Shown: positions 14,076 to 21,498 of the stretch, in pieces
Layout: every line of letters starts with the position of its first letter
Numbering within the stretch: position 1 is the stretch's first letter
Assembly: GCA_046734795.1 (NCBI GenBank)
Contig: JBKPRX010000188.1
Location: forward strand, 1-33,960
DNA length: 33,960 nt
From: JBKPRX01 sp046734795
GTDB lineage: Bacteria; Actinomycetota; Thermoleophilia; Gaiellales; Gaiellaceae
Direction of reading: 5' to 3'
Program-made: the position numbers and the translations under genes
The notes under the pieces: model-generated
Told to the model about the DNA's origin: nothing
Databases searched by the model: none
Seen by the model: the letters and a program-made list of their open reading frames with translations, nothing else

Positions 14076-14824
14076 ATCGCGCCGCGGACGACGGTCACGG
14101 CGCCGACCGCGACGAGCACGACCCCGATCGCAGTGAGAAGCTGCCGCTCGGAGAGCTTCCCAGTGAGGCGTGAGCCGCTGATCGCGCCTGGGATCGACGC
14201 GGCCGAGCCGATGACGAGCAGCGTCCAGTCGACGCCGCCCTGCAGATGCCCGACGACGCCGGCGACACCGAGCGCGAAGCCGACGACGAGGTTCGTGCCG
14301 ACGACGCGGTACGCCGTCTCGCCGACGTGCCGGAGCATCGCCGGTACGCGCAAGGTTCCGAGGATCAGACCGACGAGCCCGCCGAGCAGTCCGACGACCA
14401 AGCCGATCGCCGCGGCCGCGCGGAGGTTGAGTCCGTCCGCGCGCCCCGGTGGCGCCGCCTCGCCACCGACGAGCGTTCTGATCCCGAAGTAGACGAGCAA
14501 CGCGCCGATCGCGACAAGGAGCACGCGTGACGGAAGAAGGCCCGACACGTAGCCGCCGACGAGCGCACCGACGACGGACGGCGGCACCATCCACGCGACG
14601 AGGCGCCAGTTCACGCGCCCGGCACGCACGTGCGTCACCGAAGCGGTTGCCGCGGTGACGGCCGACACTCCCACGTTCGCGCCGGCTCCGGCGGCCGGCG
14701 ACGACGCAACGAGAAGCAGGATCGGCAGCCTCAAAGTGCCGAGCACGAGTCCGAGGCTCGAGCCGACGACTGCGACGACATAGCACCAAGCCGCGACCGC
14801 GACGAGCGCAGCCCACGAGTCCAC
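14072..14824 (-). CDS. TauE/SafE-family membrane permease
   Basis: A 250-residue membrane protein with about eight helices in two homologous halves, shown by the repeated GSSLGLVLGTLRLP (near the N-terminus) and GGLVGLILGTLRVP (middle). TauE/SafE proteins carry organic or inorganic anions, classically sulfite or sulfoacetate; the substrate here is unknown. It lies between uppP (4 bases upstream, same strand) and the PAP2 gene (overlapping stops), downstream of the pst operon on the same strand. A link to phosphate or sulfur anions is possible but only positional. Start GTG 14824. Confidence 0.85.
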   Translation of the reverse strand: MDSWAALVAVAAWCYVVAVVGSSLGLVLGTLRLPILLLVASSPAAGAGANVGVSAVTAATASVTHVRAGRVNWRLVAWMVPPSVVGALVGGYVSGLLPSRVLLVAIGALLVYFGIRTLVGGEAAPPGRADGLNLRAAAAIGLVVGLLGGLVGLILGTLRVPAMLRHVGETAYRVVGTNLVVGFALGVAGVVGHLQGGVDWTLLVIGSAASIPGAISGSRLTGKLSERQLLTAIGVVLVAVGAVTVVRGAI

Positions 14825-14828
14825 GGGT

Positions 14829-15770
14829 CTAGAAGCTCGCGCTGCGCGCGCCGCTTGCGATCACGATCGCGATCGAGAGCGCGAGCACGAGTCGGTAGAT
14901 CACGAACGGCGTGTAGTTGTGGCGGCGTACGTACCCGAGCAGGAGGTCGATCGCGATCAATCCCGCACCGGCTGCGGCGAGCGTGCCGACGATGAACGGG
15001 CCGGTCGAGCCGCGCGGCAAAGGATCGAGCAGCATGTGCTTCACGCCGGTGTAGAGCACTGCGCCGAAGACGACCGGAATCAGCAACAAGAACGAGAACC
15101 TCGCCGCGGCGTCGCGCTGCAAGCTCGCGAACCGTCCGGCCGTGATCGTCACGCCCGATCGGGAGACACCGGGCATGAGCGCGAGGATCTGCGCGACGCC
15201 GACGAGAAAGCCGGTGCGGAAGTCGAGGTCCTCCAGGTCGCGCTGCTGCGGCCGGCGGTCGGCCCACCAGAGCAGGAGCGCGAAGAGCGCCATGAAGATC
15301 GCGATGTTCCACGGCTGGCCGAAGTGGTCCTCGAACACGCTCTCGCCGAGAGCGCCGGCGATTGCGGCGGGGACGGTTGCGGCGGCGATGTACCAGGAGA
15401 TGCGCTCGTCAGGCGTGCGGATAGACCGGTGGCGAATCGAGGCGACCCACGCCTTCGTGAAGCGAACGACGTCACTCCAGAAGTACGCGACGACTGCGAC
15501 CAGCGTGCCGAGATGTAACGCGACGTCGAATGTCTTGTTGAACTGGTCGTGCTCCTCCAAGTAGTGCCAGTTCGCGATCCACGGCACGAGGATGAGGTGG
15601 CCCGACGACGAGATCGGCAAGAGCTCCGTGAAGCCCTGGACGATCCCGAGCGTGAACGCCTGCCAGTCCGAGAGCCGTCCGGAGACGGCACCGACGCGCG
15701 CTGCCGCGAGGGCGAGCGCAAGAGCGAGAAGGATTGCGGCGCTTCCGTAGACGAGAGCCCGCCGCCGCAC
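14829..15770 (-). CDS. uppP: undecaprenyl-diphosphate phosphatase UppP/BacA
   Basis: Removes phosphate from undecaprenyl diphosphate on the outer membrane face so that the lipid carrier of cell-wall synthesis can be reused. 313 residues, polytopic. The first signature is GIVQGFTELLPISSSGH with catalytic E49 and the SSSGH run (residues 54-58); the second is MPGVSRSGVTITAG with R204. An extra hydrophobic N-terminal segment (residues 7-30) precedes the usual start of the family. Start GTG 15770, 16 bases after the pstB stop, so it may ride on the pst transcript. That would link lipid-carrier recycling, which releases phosphate on the outer face, with phosphate uptake. Confidence 0.96.
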   Translation of the reverse strand: MRRRALVYGSAAILLALALALAAARVGAVSGRLSDWQAFTLGIVQGFTELLPISSSGHLILVPWIANWHYLEEHDQFNKTFDVALHLGTLVAVVAYFWSDVVRFTKAWVASIRHRSIRTPDERISWYIAAATVPAAIAGALGESVFEDHFGQPWNIAIFMALFALLLWWADRRPQQRDLEDLDFRTGFLVGVAQILALMPGVSRSGVTITAGRFASLQRDAAARFSFLLLIPVVFGAVLYTGVKHMLLDPLPRGSTGPFIVGTLAAAGAGLIAIDLLLGYVRRHNYTPFVIYRLVLALSIAIVIASGARSASF

Positions 15771-15786
15771 GCGGGAGAGCCTACCG

Positions 15787-16647
15787 CTATCCGAAACGGC
15801 CAGTGACGTAGTCCTCTGTGCGCCGGTCGCCGGGCGCGGTGAAGATCTTCTCGGTCGAGTCGTATTCGACGAGCTCGCCCCAGCGCTGTCCTTCAGCGCC
15901 GCGCGAGATGCTGAAGAACGCCGTCATGTCAGCGACGCGCGCGGCCTGCTGCATGTTGTGCGTGACGATTACGAACGTGTAGTTGCTCTTCAGCTCGTGC
16001 ATGAGGTCTTCGATCGAAGCAGTCGCAATCGTGTCGAGTGCGGATGCAGGCTCGTCGAGGAGCACGACCTCAGGCTCGACGGCGATCGCGCGCGCAATGC
16101 AGAGGCGCTGTTGCTGGCCGCCGGAGAGGCCGAGCGCACTCTCCTTCAACCGGTCGCCGACCTCGTCCCACAGCGCGGCCTGCTCGAGCGCGTGCTTCAC
16201 GCGATCGTCGATCGAGTCCTTCATCCCGTTCACGCGGAGGCCGAACGCGATGTTCTCGTAGATCGACTTGGGGAACGGATTCGGTCGCTGGAAGACCATG
16301 CCGATCCGGCGGCGGACCGACACCGCGTCGACATCGCGCCTCGTCAAGTCCTGACCGTGGTAGCGAATCGTGCCGGTGTGCGTAAAGCTCGGCACGAGAT
16401 CGTTCATCCGGTTGAGGCAACGGATGAACGTGCTCTTGCCGCAACCCGACGGACCGATGATCGCGGTGACGAGGTTGCGATAGATCTCCATCGAGACGTC
16501 TTTCACGGCGGGCTTGCCGTTGTACATCGCCGTGAGCTTCTCGACGGCGAAGACTTGCTCCAAGTGGTCGCGAGGAGGTAGAGGCTGCCGCTTCTGCGCT
16601 TCGACCTTCAAGGCGGCTTCGATGCTAACGGCTGACGTTGCAGACAC
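15787..16647 (-). CDS. pstB: phosphate ABC transporter ATP-binding protein
   Basis: Energises phosphate import through PstC/PstA. 286 residues: Walker A GPSGCGKST (from residue 65), Q-loop VFQRPNPFP, signature LSGGQQQR (174-181), Walker B VVLLDEPASALD (about 194-205) and switch H230 (VTHNM). The C-terminus EYDSTEKIFTAP...TEDYVTGRFG is characteristic of PstB. Start GTG 16647 is preceded by AGGGAG at a good distance and lies 23 bases after the pstA stop. The open frame further upstream is only a mirror of pstA. A 30-residue N-terminal extension before the ABC domain is longer than in many PstB proteins. Confidence 0.98.
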   Translation of the reverse strand: MSATSAVSIEAALKVEAQKRQPLPPRDHLEQVFAVEKLTAMYNGKPAVKDVSMEIYRNLVTAIIGPSGCGKSTFIRCLNRMNDLVPSFTHTGTIRYHGQDLTRRDVDAVSVRRRIGMVFQRPNPFPKSIYENIAFGLRVNGMKDSIDDRVKHALEQAALWDEVGDRLKESALGLSGGQQQRLCIARAIAVEPEVVLLDEPASALDTIATASIEDLMHELKSNYTFVIVTHNMQQAARVADMTAFFSISRGAEGQRWGELVEYDSTEKIFTAPGDRRTEDYVTGRFG

Positions 16648-16670
16648 TTGTTCGCTCCCTGCCTCGGGTC

Positions 16671-17570
16671 TCAACGGCCGGTCAGTCGTCGTCGGCTGCG
16701 AGCGGACAGCGTGCGCGCACCGAGGTTCGCGAAGAGAATGAACATCAGCAAGACGAGCGCGATCGCCCAGGCCTGGGCGTGGTCGTTCGGGTCCGGAGAC
16801 TCCGAGTACTCGAAGATCGCGAGTGGGATCGAAAAGAGTGCGTGGCTCGGGTTGGCGCTCACGTCGTTGCTCGTCAGGAGCGACGAGGTGAAAAGGAGCG
16901 GCGCCGTCTCGCCTGCGACGCGCGCGATTGCGAGTGTCGCGCCCGTCAGGATCCCGCCGATCGTCTGCGGCAGAACAACGCTCAAGGTTGTTCGCCACTT
17001 CGGAACGCCAAGGGCCAGGCTCGCTTCGCGCGTCGATTCCGGCACGAGTGCGAGGACCTCCTGGACGGAGCGCGCAGCGAACGGGAGCATCAGGATCGCA
17101 AGTGCGAACGCGCCGGCCCACCCGCTTTGCGCGTGGCCGACGACGAGCACGCCGAACACGAAGATCCCGATCACGATTGCCGGGATGCCCGCAAGCACGT
17201 CGAGGACGAGACTGAAGAACGCGCGAACCCGCGGCCGCGCATATTCGTTCAAGTAGATCGCGATCAGGATCGCCGTCGGCAGCGCCATCAACGTCGCGAG
17301 CCCGACGAGGACGAACGTGCCGACGATCGCGTTCGCGAGTCCCTTGTTCTCAGATTCGAGGAAGCTTCCGCTCGAGGGCGTCTTCGTCAGCAGGTCCCAG
17401 TTGAGCGCGCCGAGCCCGCGACGCGCCACGGAGAAGACGAGGAGGCAGAGGAGCCCGACGGCAGCGAGCGCGGCGAGAGTCGCGAGCCCTTCCATCAGCC
17501 GGTTCACGAGCCTGCGCCGCGGCAAGTTCGCGAGCGACATATCTGCGCGCGTGATTCCGCGTGGACTCAT
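16671..17570 (-). CDS. pstA: phosphate ABC transporter permease PstA
   Basis: One of two membrane permeases of the high-affinity phosphate importer. 299 residues with about six helices. The coupling segment reads REASLALGVPKWRTTLSVVLPQTIGGILTGATLAIARVAGETAPLLFT, the standard PstA EAA loop. ATG 17570 overlaps the pstC stop (ATGA), giving tight coupling. A longer in-frame start would only run into pstC. Confidence 0.97.
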   Translation of the reverse strand: MSPRGITRADMSLANLPRRRLVNRLMEGLATLAALAAVGLLCLLVFSVARRGLGALNWDLLTKTPSSGSFLESENKGLANAIVGTFVLVGLATLMALPTAILIAIYLNEYARPRVRAFFSLVLDVLAGIPAIVIGIFVFGVLVVGHAQSGWAGAFALAILMLPFAARSVQEVLALVPESTREASLALGVPKWRTTLSVVLPQTIGGILTGATLAIARVAGETAPLLFTSSLLTSNDVSANPSHALFSIPLAIFEYSESPDPNDHAQAWAIALVLLMFILFANLGARTLSARSRRRLTGR

Positions 17571-18574
17571 TCGGCCATCAATGCCTTCGCCGTGCCGCGA
17601 CTGACCGCTCGCTGGCCGCGACCGCTCCGGCGAACGATCCACTGCGCCAGCAAGTTGACGAGGATCGAGAAGACGAGCAGCACGACCCCGAGATAGATGA
17701 GCGCGGACACCTGGATGAAGCTGTCGGCGCCCTGGTAGGACGCGGCGATCTTCGACGCGAGCGTGTCACCGCCCGAGAAGAGATTCGCGTGGATGATCGT
17801 GCCGCCGCCGATCACCTGCGTCACGGCGATCGCCTCGCCGATCGCGCGGCCGAAGCCGAGGATGAGCGCGGCGATCATGCCGCTGCGAGCGTACGGAAAG
17901 ACGACGGCGCGGATCATCTCCCAGCGCGTCGTCCCGAGCGCAAGCGCACCCTCCTTCAACTCCGACGGCACCCCGAGGAAAAGCTCGCGACAGATGGTCG
18001 CGACGATCGGGATGATCATGATCGTCAGCACGACGACCGCGGTGAAGATGCTTTGCGGCGCAGTCGACGGGGTCCCGAAGAGCGGAATCAAGCCGAGCCC
18101 GTCGTGCAGCGCCGGCTCGACGTGCTGCGCGAGAAACGGGCCGAGGACGAGGATCCCCCAGAGCCCGATGACGACGCTCGGAACTGCAGCGAGCGTCTCG
18201 ACGAGCGCTGTGATCGGCGCGCGCAGTGAGCGGGGTGACAACTCCGAGAGGAAGAGCGCAATACCGATCGCCATCGGGCCCGCGATGAGGAGCGCGCACA
18301 CCGACGTCAGAGCGGTGCCAAAGAGGAAGCTCGCTGCGCCGTAGTTGTTGGCGACCGGATCCCAGACCGTGTGGCCGAGGAATCCGAACCCGTACCGCTC
18401 GATGGCGGGCCACGCTCGATGAACGAGCTCGATGCCGACGTAGCCGACGAGTACCGCCGCGGAGACGGCCGCGAGCCCCGCCACGAGCGGTAAGGCCAGG
18501 TCCGCAAGACGAAGCCGCCGCCCCGCAAGGGGACGGCGGCTCGCAGGCGTCGATGTGGCTTCGACCGAGCTCAA
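17567..18574 (-). CDS. pstC: phosphate ABC transporter permease PstC
   Basis: Partner permease of PstA. 335 residues: a short cytoplasmic N-terminus, first helix about residues 27-48, a large loop (WDPVANNYGAASFLFGT), and the EAA coupling loop KEGALALGTTRWEMIRAVVFPYARSGMIAALILGFGRAIGEAIAVTQVIGG. Start is a TTG at 18574 that overlaps the pstS stop as TTGA. No closer ATG or GTG would keep the full first helix, so the rare start is accepted. It probably sets a lower expression level for the permease than for PstS. Confidence 0.96.
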   Translation of the reverse strand: MSSVEATSTPASRRPLAGRRLRLADLALPLVAGLAAVSAAVLVGYVGIELVHRAWPAIERYGFGFLGHTVWDPVANNYGAASFLFGTALTSVCALLIAGPMAIGIALFLSELSPRSLRAPITALVETLAAVPSVVIGLWGILVLGPFLAQHVEPALHDGLGLIPLFGTPSTAPQSIFTAVVVLTIMIIPIVATICRELFLGVPSELKEGALALGTTRWEMIRAVVFPYARSGMIAALILGFGRAIGEAIAVTQVIGGGTIIHANLFSGGDTLASKIAASYQGADSFIQVSALIYLGVVLLVFSILVNLLAQWIVRRSGRGQRAVSRGTAKALMAE

Positions 18575-19611
18575 CCCGCAGGCTGGATCTTCTTGATCGT
18601 CTTCTCGGCAGCCACGAGCACACTCTTCGGGATCGGCTGGAAGAGCAGTTTCGGCCCGAAGGCCTGGCCCTTCGTCACCGCCCAGAACAGGAACTTCTTG
18701 AGATCGGCCGCCTTCGGGGACCGCTCGGCCACGATCGCGTAGGTGTAGGTGCTGATCGGGTAGGCAAGCGGGAACTTCTTCGGCGGGTTGACGATCGAGA
18801 GCTCGCCGTTCGCGGTCGGTTTCACGTCGCTCGCCGCGGCGGCCGCGATTCCGCGCAGGCCCGGCGTTGCGAACTTGCCTGAGCGGTTCTGAACCGACAT
18901 GAACTTCAGATGGTTCTTGAGCGCGAACGCGACGTCGGCATACCCGACCGCGCCGTCGGTCTGCGAGACGACGGCCGAGACGCCTGCGCTGCCACGGCCG
19001 CCCGTGCCGTTCGGCCAGTTGACCGACGTGCCGACGCCGTACTTCGACTTCCAGTCACCGCTGACGGACGAGAGGTAGTCGGTGAAGTTCCAGGTGGTTC
19101 CGCTGCCGTCGGAGCGGTGAACGGTCGTGATCGACGTGCTGGGAAGCGACACGCCCTTGTTGAGCTTCTGGATCGCAGGGTCGTTCCACTTCGTGATTTG
19201 GCCCATGTAGATCTGGGACAAGACCTTGCCCGTCATGTGCAAGTTGTTCTTGACGCCAGGCAGGTTGTAGAGCACCGCCGTTGCCGAGAGCGCCCACGGA
19301 ATCTGCAGGCAGCGGTTGCACGCGGTGAACTGGTCGGGCGAGAGTGGCGCGTCGCTCGCGCCGAAGTCGACGGTCCGGTTCGTGATCGCGGCGATGCCGC
19401 CGCCGGATCCGATCGGGTTGTAGTTGAGCGTGACGCCGAGCGCCGAGCCGACCGGTTGCTGCCACGTCTGGACGAGCGGGGACACGAACGTGCTGCCCGC
19501 GCCCGTAATCGCTACGTCGTTGCTTCGCGTGGAGTGCGCCGCGGCTCCGGCCGCGACCGTCGCGGCGAGGGCGAGCGCCCCGGTCGCCGCAAAAAGGGCC
19601 CTCTTCTTCAT
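18571..19611 (-). CDS. pstS: phosphate ABC transporter substrate-binding protein
   Basis: Captures phosphate outside the membrane and delivers it to PstCA. 346 residues with a Sec signal peptide (KKR then a hydrophobic run to about AAGAAA). Phosphate-binding segments are recognisable: ITGAGSTFVSPLVQTW, GSGGGIAAITNRTVDFGASDAPLS and HRSDGSGTTWNFTDYL. A CNRC pair (FTACNRCLQIPWA) probably forms a disulfide. There is no lipobox cysteine near the cleavage site, unlike most Gram-positive PstS lipoproteins. ATG 19611 has a strong AGGAGG upstream. It is the first gene of the pst operon and diverges from phoU. Confidence 0.97.
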   Translation of the reverse strand: MKKRALFAATGALALAATVAAGAAAHSTRSNDVAITGAGSTFVSPLVQTWQQPVGSALGVTLNYNPIGSGGGIAAITNRTVDFGASDAPLSPDQFTACNRCLQIPWALSATAVLYNLPGVKNNLHMTGKVLSQIYMGQITKWNDPAIQKLNKGVSLPSTSITTVHRSDGSGTTWNFTDYLSSVSGDWKSKYGVGTSVNWPNGTGGRGSAGVSAVVSQTDGAVGYADVAFALKNHLKFMSVQNRSGKFATPGLRGIAAAAASDVKPTANGELSIVNPPKKFPLAYPISTYTYAIVAERSPKAADLKKFLFWAVTKGQAFGPKLLFQPIPKSVLVAAEKTIKKIQPAG

Positions 19612-19695
19612 GTGCTCTCGTTCCTCCTCGTCAGCAGGTCGGCTTCACGCTATGGCCGCCATCGCAGGGGTTGGGCAAAGGTTGCGTTTCGAACT

Positions 19696-19713
19696 GGAGT
19701 CGATCTGGTGAAC
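19696..19713. promoter_or_regulatory. two-unit PHO-box-like site between pstS and phoU
   Basis: Plus-strand GGAGTCG and GGTGAAC start at 19696 and 19707, 11 bases apart, with ATCT between them, the same spacer found in the regulator/kinase site. The two loci share the 11-mer CGATCTGGTGA exactly, and 14 of 18 bases match over 12765-12782. The rest of the 134-base gap shows only weak further repeats and a possible minus-strand TAGCGT -10 element near the pstS side. Confidence 0.55.
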
Positions 19714-19745
19714 GGCCAAGGCCCGAGGCGGGCTGAAGGGGTACG

Positions 19746-20420
19746 GTGCTCCACATGCGGGTGACGTTCCAGGAGGAGCTCGATCGACTGCAGGCGCTCC
19801 TCAAGGACGAGAGCGAGGCAGTCCGCCGCTCGATTCGCGGGGCCGTGAAGGCCCTCGAGGACGAGGATCTCGAGCTCGCCGACGAGGTGATCGCTTTCGA
19901 CGACGAGATCGACCGTTTCTACGTCGAGGTCGAGGAGGGGATTCAGACCCTGCTCGCACGCCAGACGCCGGTGGCCGGCGACCTTCGCCTCGTGCTCGCG
20001 ATGCTGAAGGTGAACCTCCATCTGGAGCGGATGGCCGACTATTGCGTCACGGTCGCGAAGCTCGTGAAGCTCGCCTACGGCCTCGGCTCGGACGAGACGC
20101 TGATCGAAGGCTTCGGCGAGATGGGCCTTCGGGCCGAGGAGATGTTGATCGTCGCGATCGACTCGTTCATCTCACGCGATCTCGAGGCCGCGCAGCGGGT
20201 GAGCGAGCTCGACGAGTTGATCGACAGAGCGAACCGGCGCGTCGTCGGGCACCTGCTCGGGCTCGGGCAAGACGAGGCCCTCCGCGAGTGGGGCCTCCGC
20301 ATGATCATCGTCTCGCGGGCAATCGAGCGGATCGGCGACCACGCCGTCGACATCGGCGAGCAGACGATGTACCTCGTTACCGGCGAACTCCGAGAGTTCA
20401 CCGACGCCTCGCACCGCTAG
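19746..20420 (+). CDS. phoU: phosphate-transport regulator PhoU
   Basis: Cytoplasmic protein that damps Pst transport and conveys phosphate status to the histidine kinase. 224 residues forming two three-helix bundles. The metal-cluster motifs are visible: DEVIAFDDEIDRFYVEVEE, HLERMADYCV, SELDELIDRANR and IERIGDHAVDIGE. The start is ambiguous: GTG 19746 has AAGGGG only 4 bases away, whereas ATG 19755 matches the usual PhoU N-terminus (MRVTFQEELDRL) but lies 13 bases from it. It diverges from pstS and ends in a 10-bp inverted repeat. In E. coli phoU lies downstream of pstB; here it is transcribed away from the pst operon. Confidence 0.96.
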   Translation: MLHMRVTFQEELDRLQALLKDESEAVRRSIRGAVKALEDEDLELADEVIAFDDEIDRFYVEVEEGIQTLLARQTPVAGDLRLVLAMLKVNLHLERMADYCVTVAKLVKLAYGLGSDETLIEGFGEMGLRAEEMLIVAIDSFISRDLEAAQRVSELDELIDRANRRVVGHLLGLGQDEALREWGLRMIIVSRAIERIGDHAVDIGEQTMYLVTGELREFTDASHR

Positions 20421-20445
20421 TCGAGTACCGACGAGCTCGACTAGC
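20416..20445 (+). terminator. inverted repeat at the phoU stop codon
   Basis: A perfect 10-bp stem, GCTAGTCGAG (20416-20425) with CTCGACTAGC (20436-20445), and a 10-base loop, includes the phoU TAG. No T run follows, so intrinsic termination is uncertain; it could be a Rho-assisted terminator or an RNA stabiliser. Confidence 0.45.
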
Positions 20446-20586
20446 TCGGGCGCGCGTTCACGTTCTCGACCCTGATAGCCGACATCTCTGGTGCATGGCG
20501 TCCAACTCACGACAACTCCTTGCAACGGGTGATGCGTTCGCGCCGAGGAAGTTGCAGGAATCGGCCGACGGGGGACCTAGGATCTC
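20446..20586 (+). promoter_or_regulatory. phoU-ppx intergenic region, possible ppx promoter
   Basis: The gap holds no convincing gene. GTTCACG and CGACCCT (starting at 20456 and 20467, 11 bases apart, spacer TTCT) resemble the pstS-side site GTTCACC/CGACTCC, but less closely than the regulator/kinase repeats. AGGA at 20578-20581 serves as a ribosome binding site for the phosphatase gene. Confidence 0.3.
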
Positions 20587-21471
20587 GTGACCATGACCAC
20601 TGCTGTCGTCGACGTCGGCTCGAACACGATTCGCCTCCTCGTTGCGCGGCTCGATGCGCATGGCGTCGATCGCGTCTTCAGCGATCGGGTTCGGGTCGGT
20701 CTCGGCGCTGAGATCGAGCGGACGGGGCGCATTTCCGACGTGAAACTCGCCGCCGCAGCGGGCGCGGTCAAGAAGCTTTCGCGGCTCGCGGTTGCGCACG
20801 GTGCAGACGAGATCGACGTGCTCGTGACGGCGCCCGGCCGGCAGAGCGCAAACGGCGAGGAACTCGTGTCCGTCCTCGAGCGGGCGATACGCGGCCCGGT
20901 GCGTGTGCTGAGCGCCGAGGACGAGGGCAGGCTTGCCTTCCACGGCGGCATCTACGCCGGATCGCCGACGGCGAGCGTCGTTGCGGTCTGCGATCTCGGC
21001 GGTGCATCGACGGAGATCGCGATCGGCGAGCCCGACTCGGAACCGGCATGGATTCGCTCGTTCGACCTCGGCGCGCTTCGCCTGACGACGCGGCTGCTCG
21101 AAGACGAACGGCCGGAGCAGGCGGTCATCGAGGAGGCGAAGGCTGTCGTCGCCGACAGCTTCGGCGCGTTCGTCGCACCGCTCGCCGGCGAGGCTCTTGC
21201 AGTTGGCGGAAGCGCACGCGCGCTCCGCAAGCTCGTCGGCGAGACGCTCGGCCCAGCGGAGCTGCGCCTAGCCGAAGAGCTTCTCGTCGCGAAGACACAC
21301 GCGTCGATCGCACGACGCTTCCGCGTCGACTCGCGGCGCGTGCCTTTGCTGCTCGCGGCGACGCTCATCTTCTCGCACGTGCAAGAGCGTCTCGTCGTGC
21401 CGTTGCGCGTCGTCGACGGCGGCGTGCGAGATGGCGCGCTCCTTGCGTCGCTCGACGCAGTCGCCGCATAG
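20587..21471 (+). CDS. Ppx/GppA-family exopolyphosphatase
   Basis: Acts on the terminal phosphates of inorganic polyphosphate or on the 5' phosphate of pppGpp; actin-like ATPase fold. 294 residues, the short two-domain form found in actinobacteria (such as mycobacterial Ppx1). Phosphate-binding loop 1 is VVDVGSNTIRLLV near the N-terminus, loop 2 is CDLGGASTEIAIG in the middle, and a third Gly-rich segment is AVGGSARALRKL. The HD-like C-terminal domain of long Ppx proteins is absent. Start GTG 20587 or ATG 20593, both near AGGA. Standing beside phoU it probably helps mobilise polyphosphate as part of the phosphate response. Confidence 0.9.
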   Translation: MTMTTAVVDVGSNTIRLLVARLDAHGVDRVFSDRVRVGLGAEIERTGRISDVKLAAAAGAVKKLSRLAVAHGADEIDVLVTAPGRQSANGEELVSVLERAIRGPVRVLSAEDEGRLAFHGGIYAGSPTASVVAVCDLGGASTEIAIGEPDSEPAWIRSFDLGALRLTTRLLEDERPEQAVIEEAKAVVADSFGAFVAPLAGEALAVGGSARALRKLVGETLGPAELRLAEELLVAKTHASIARRFRVDSRRVPLLLAATLIFSHVQERLVVPLRVVDGGVRDGALLASLDAVAA

Positions 21472-21498
21472 CGCACTCACCTGCGATAGACGTGGTGG

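Noticed and set aside
16648..17121. Upstream extension of pstB
   Set aside because: Overlaps pstA with Arg-rich nonsense; GTG 16647 has a good ribosome binding site.
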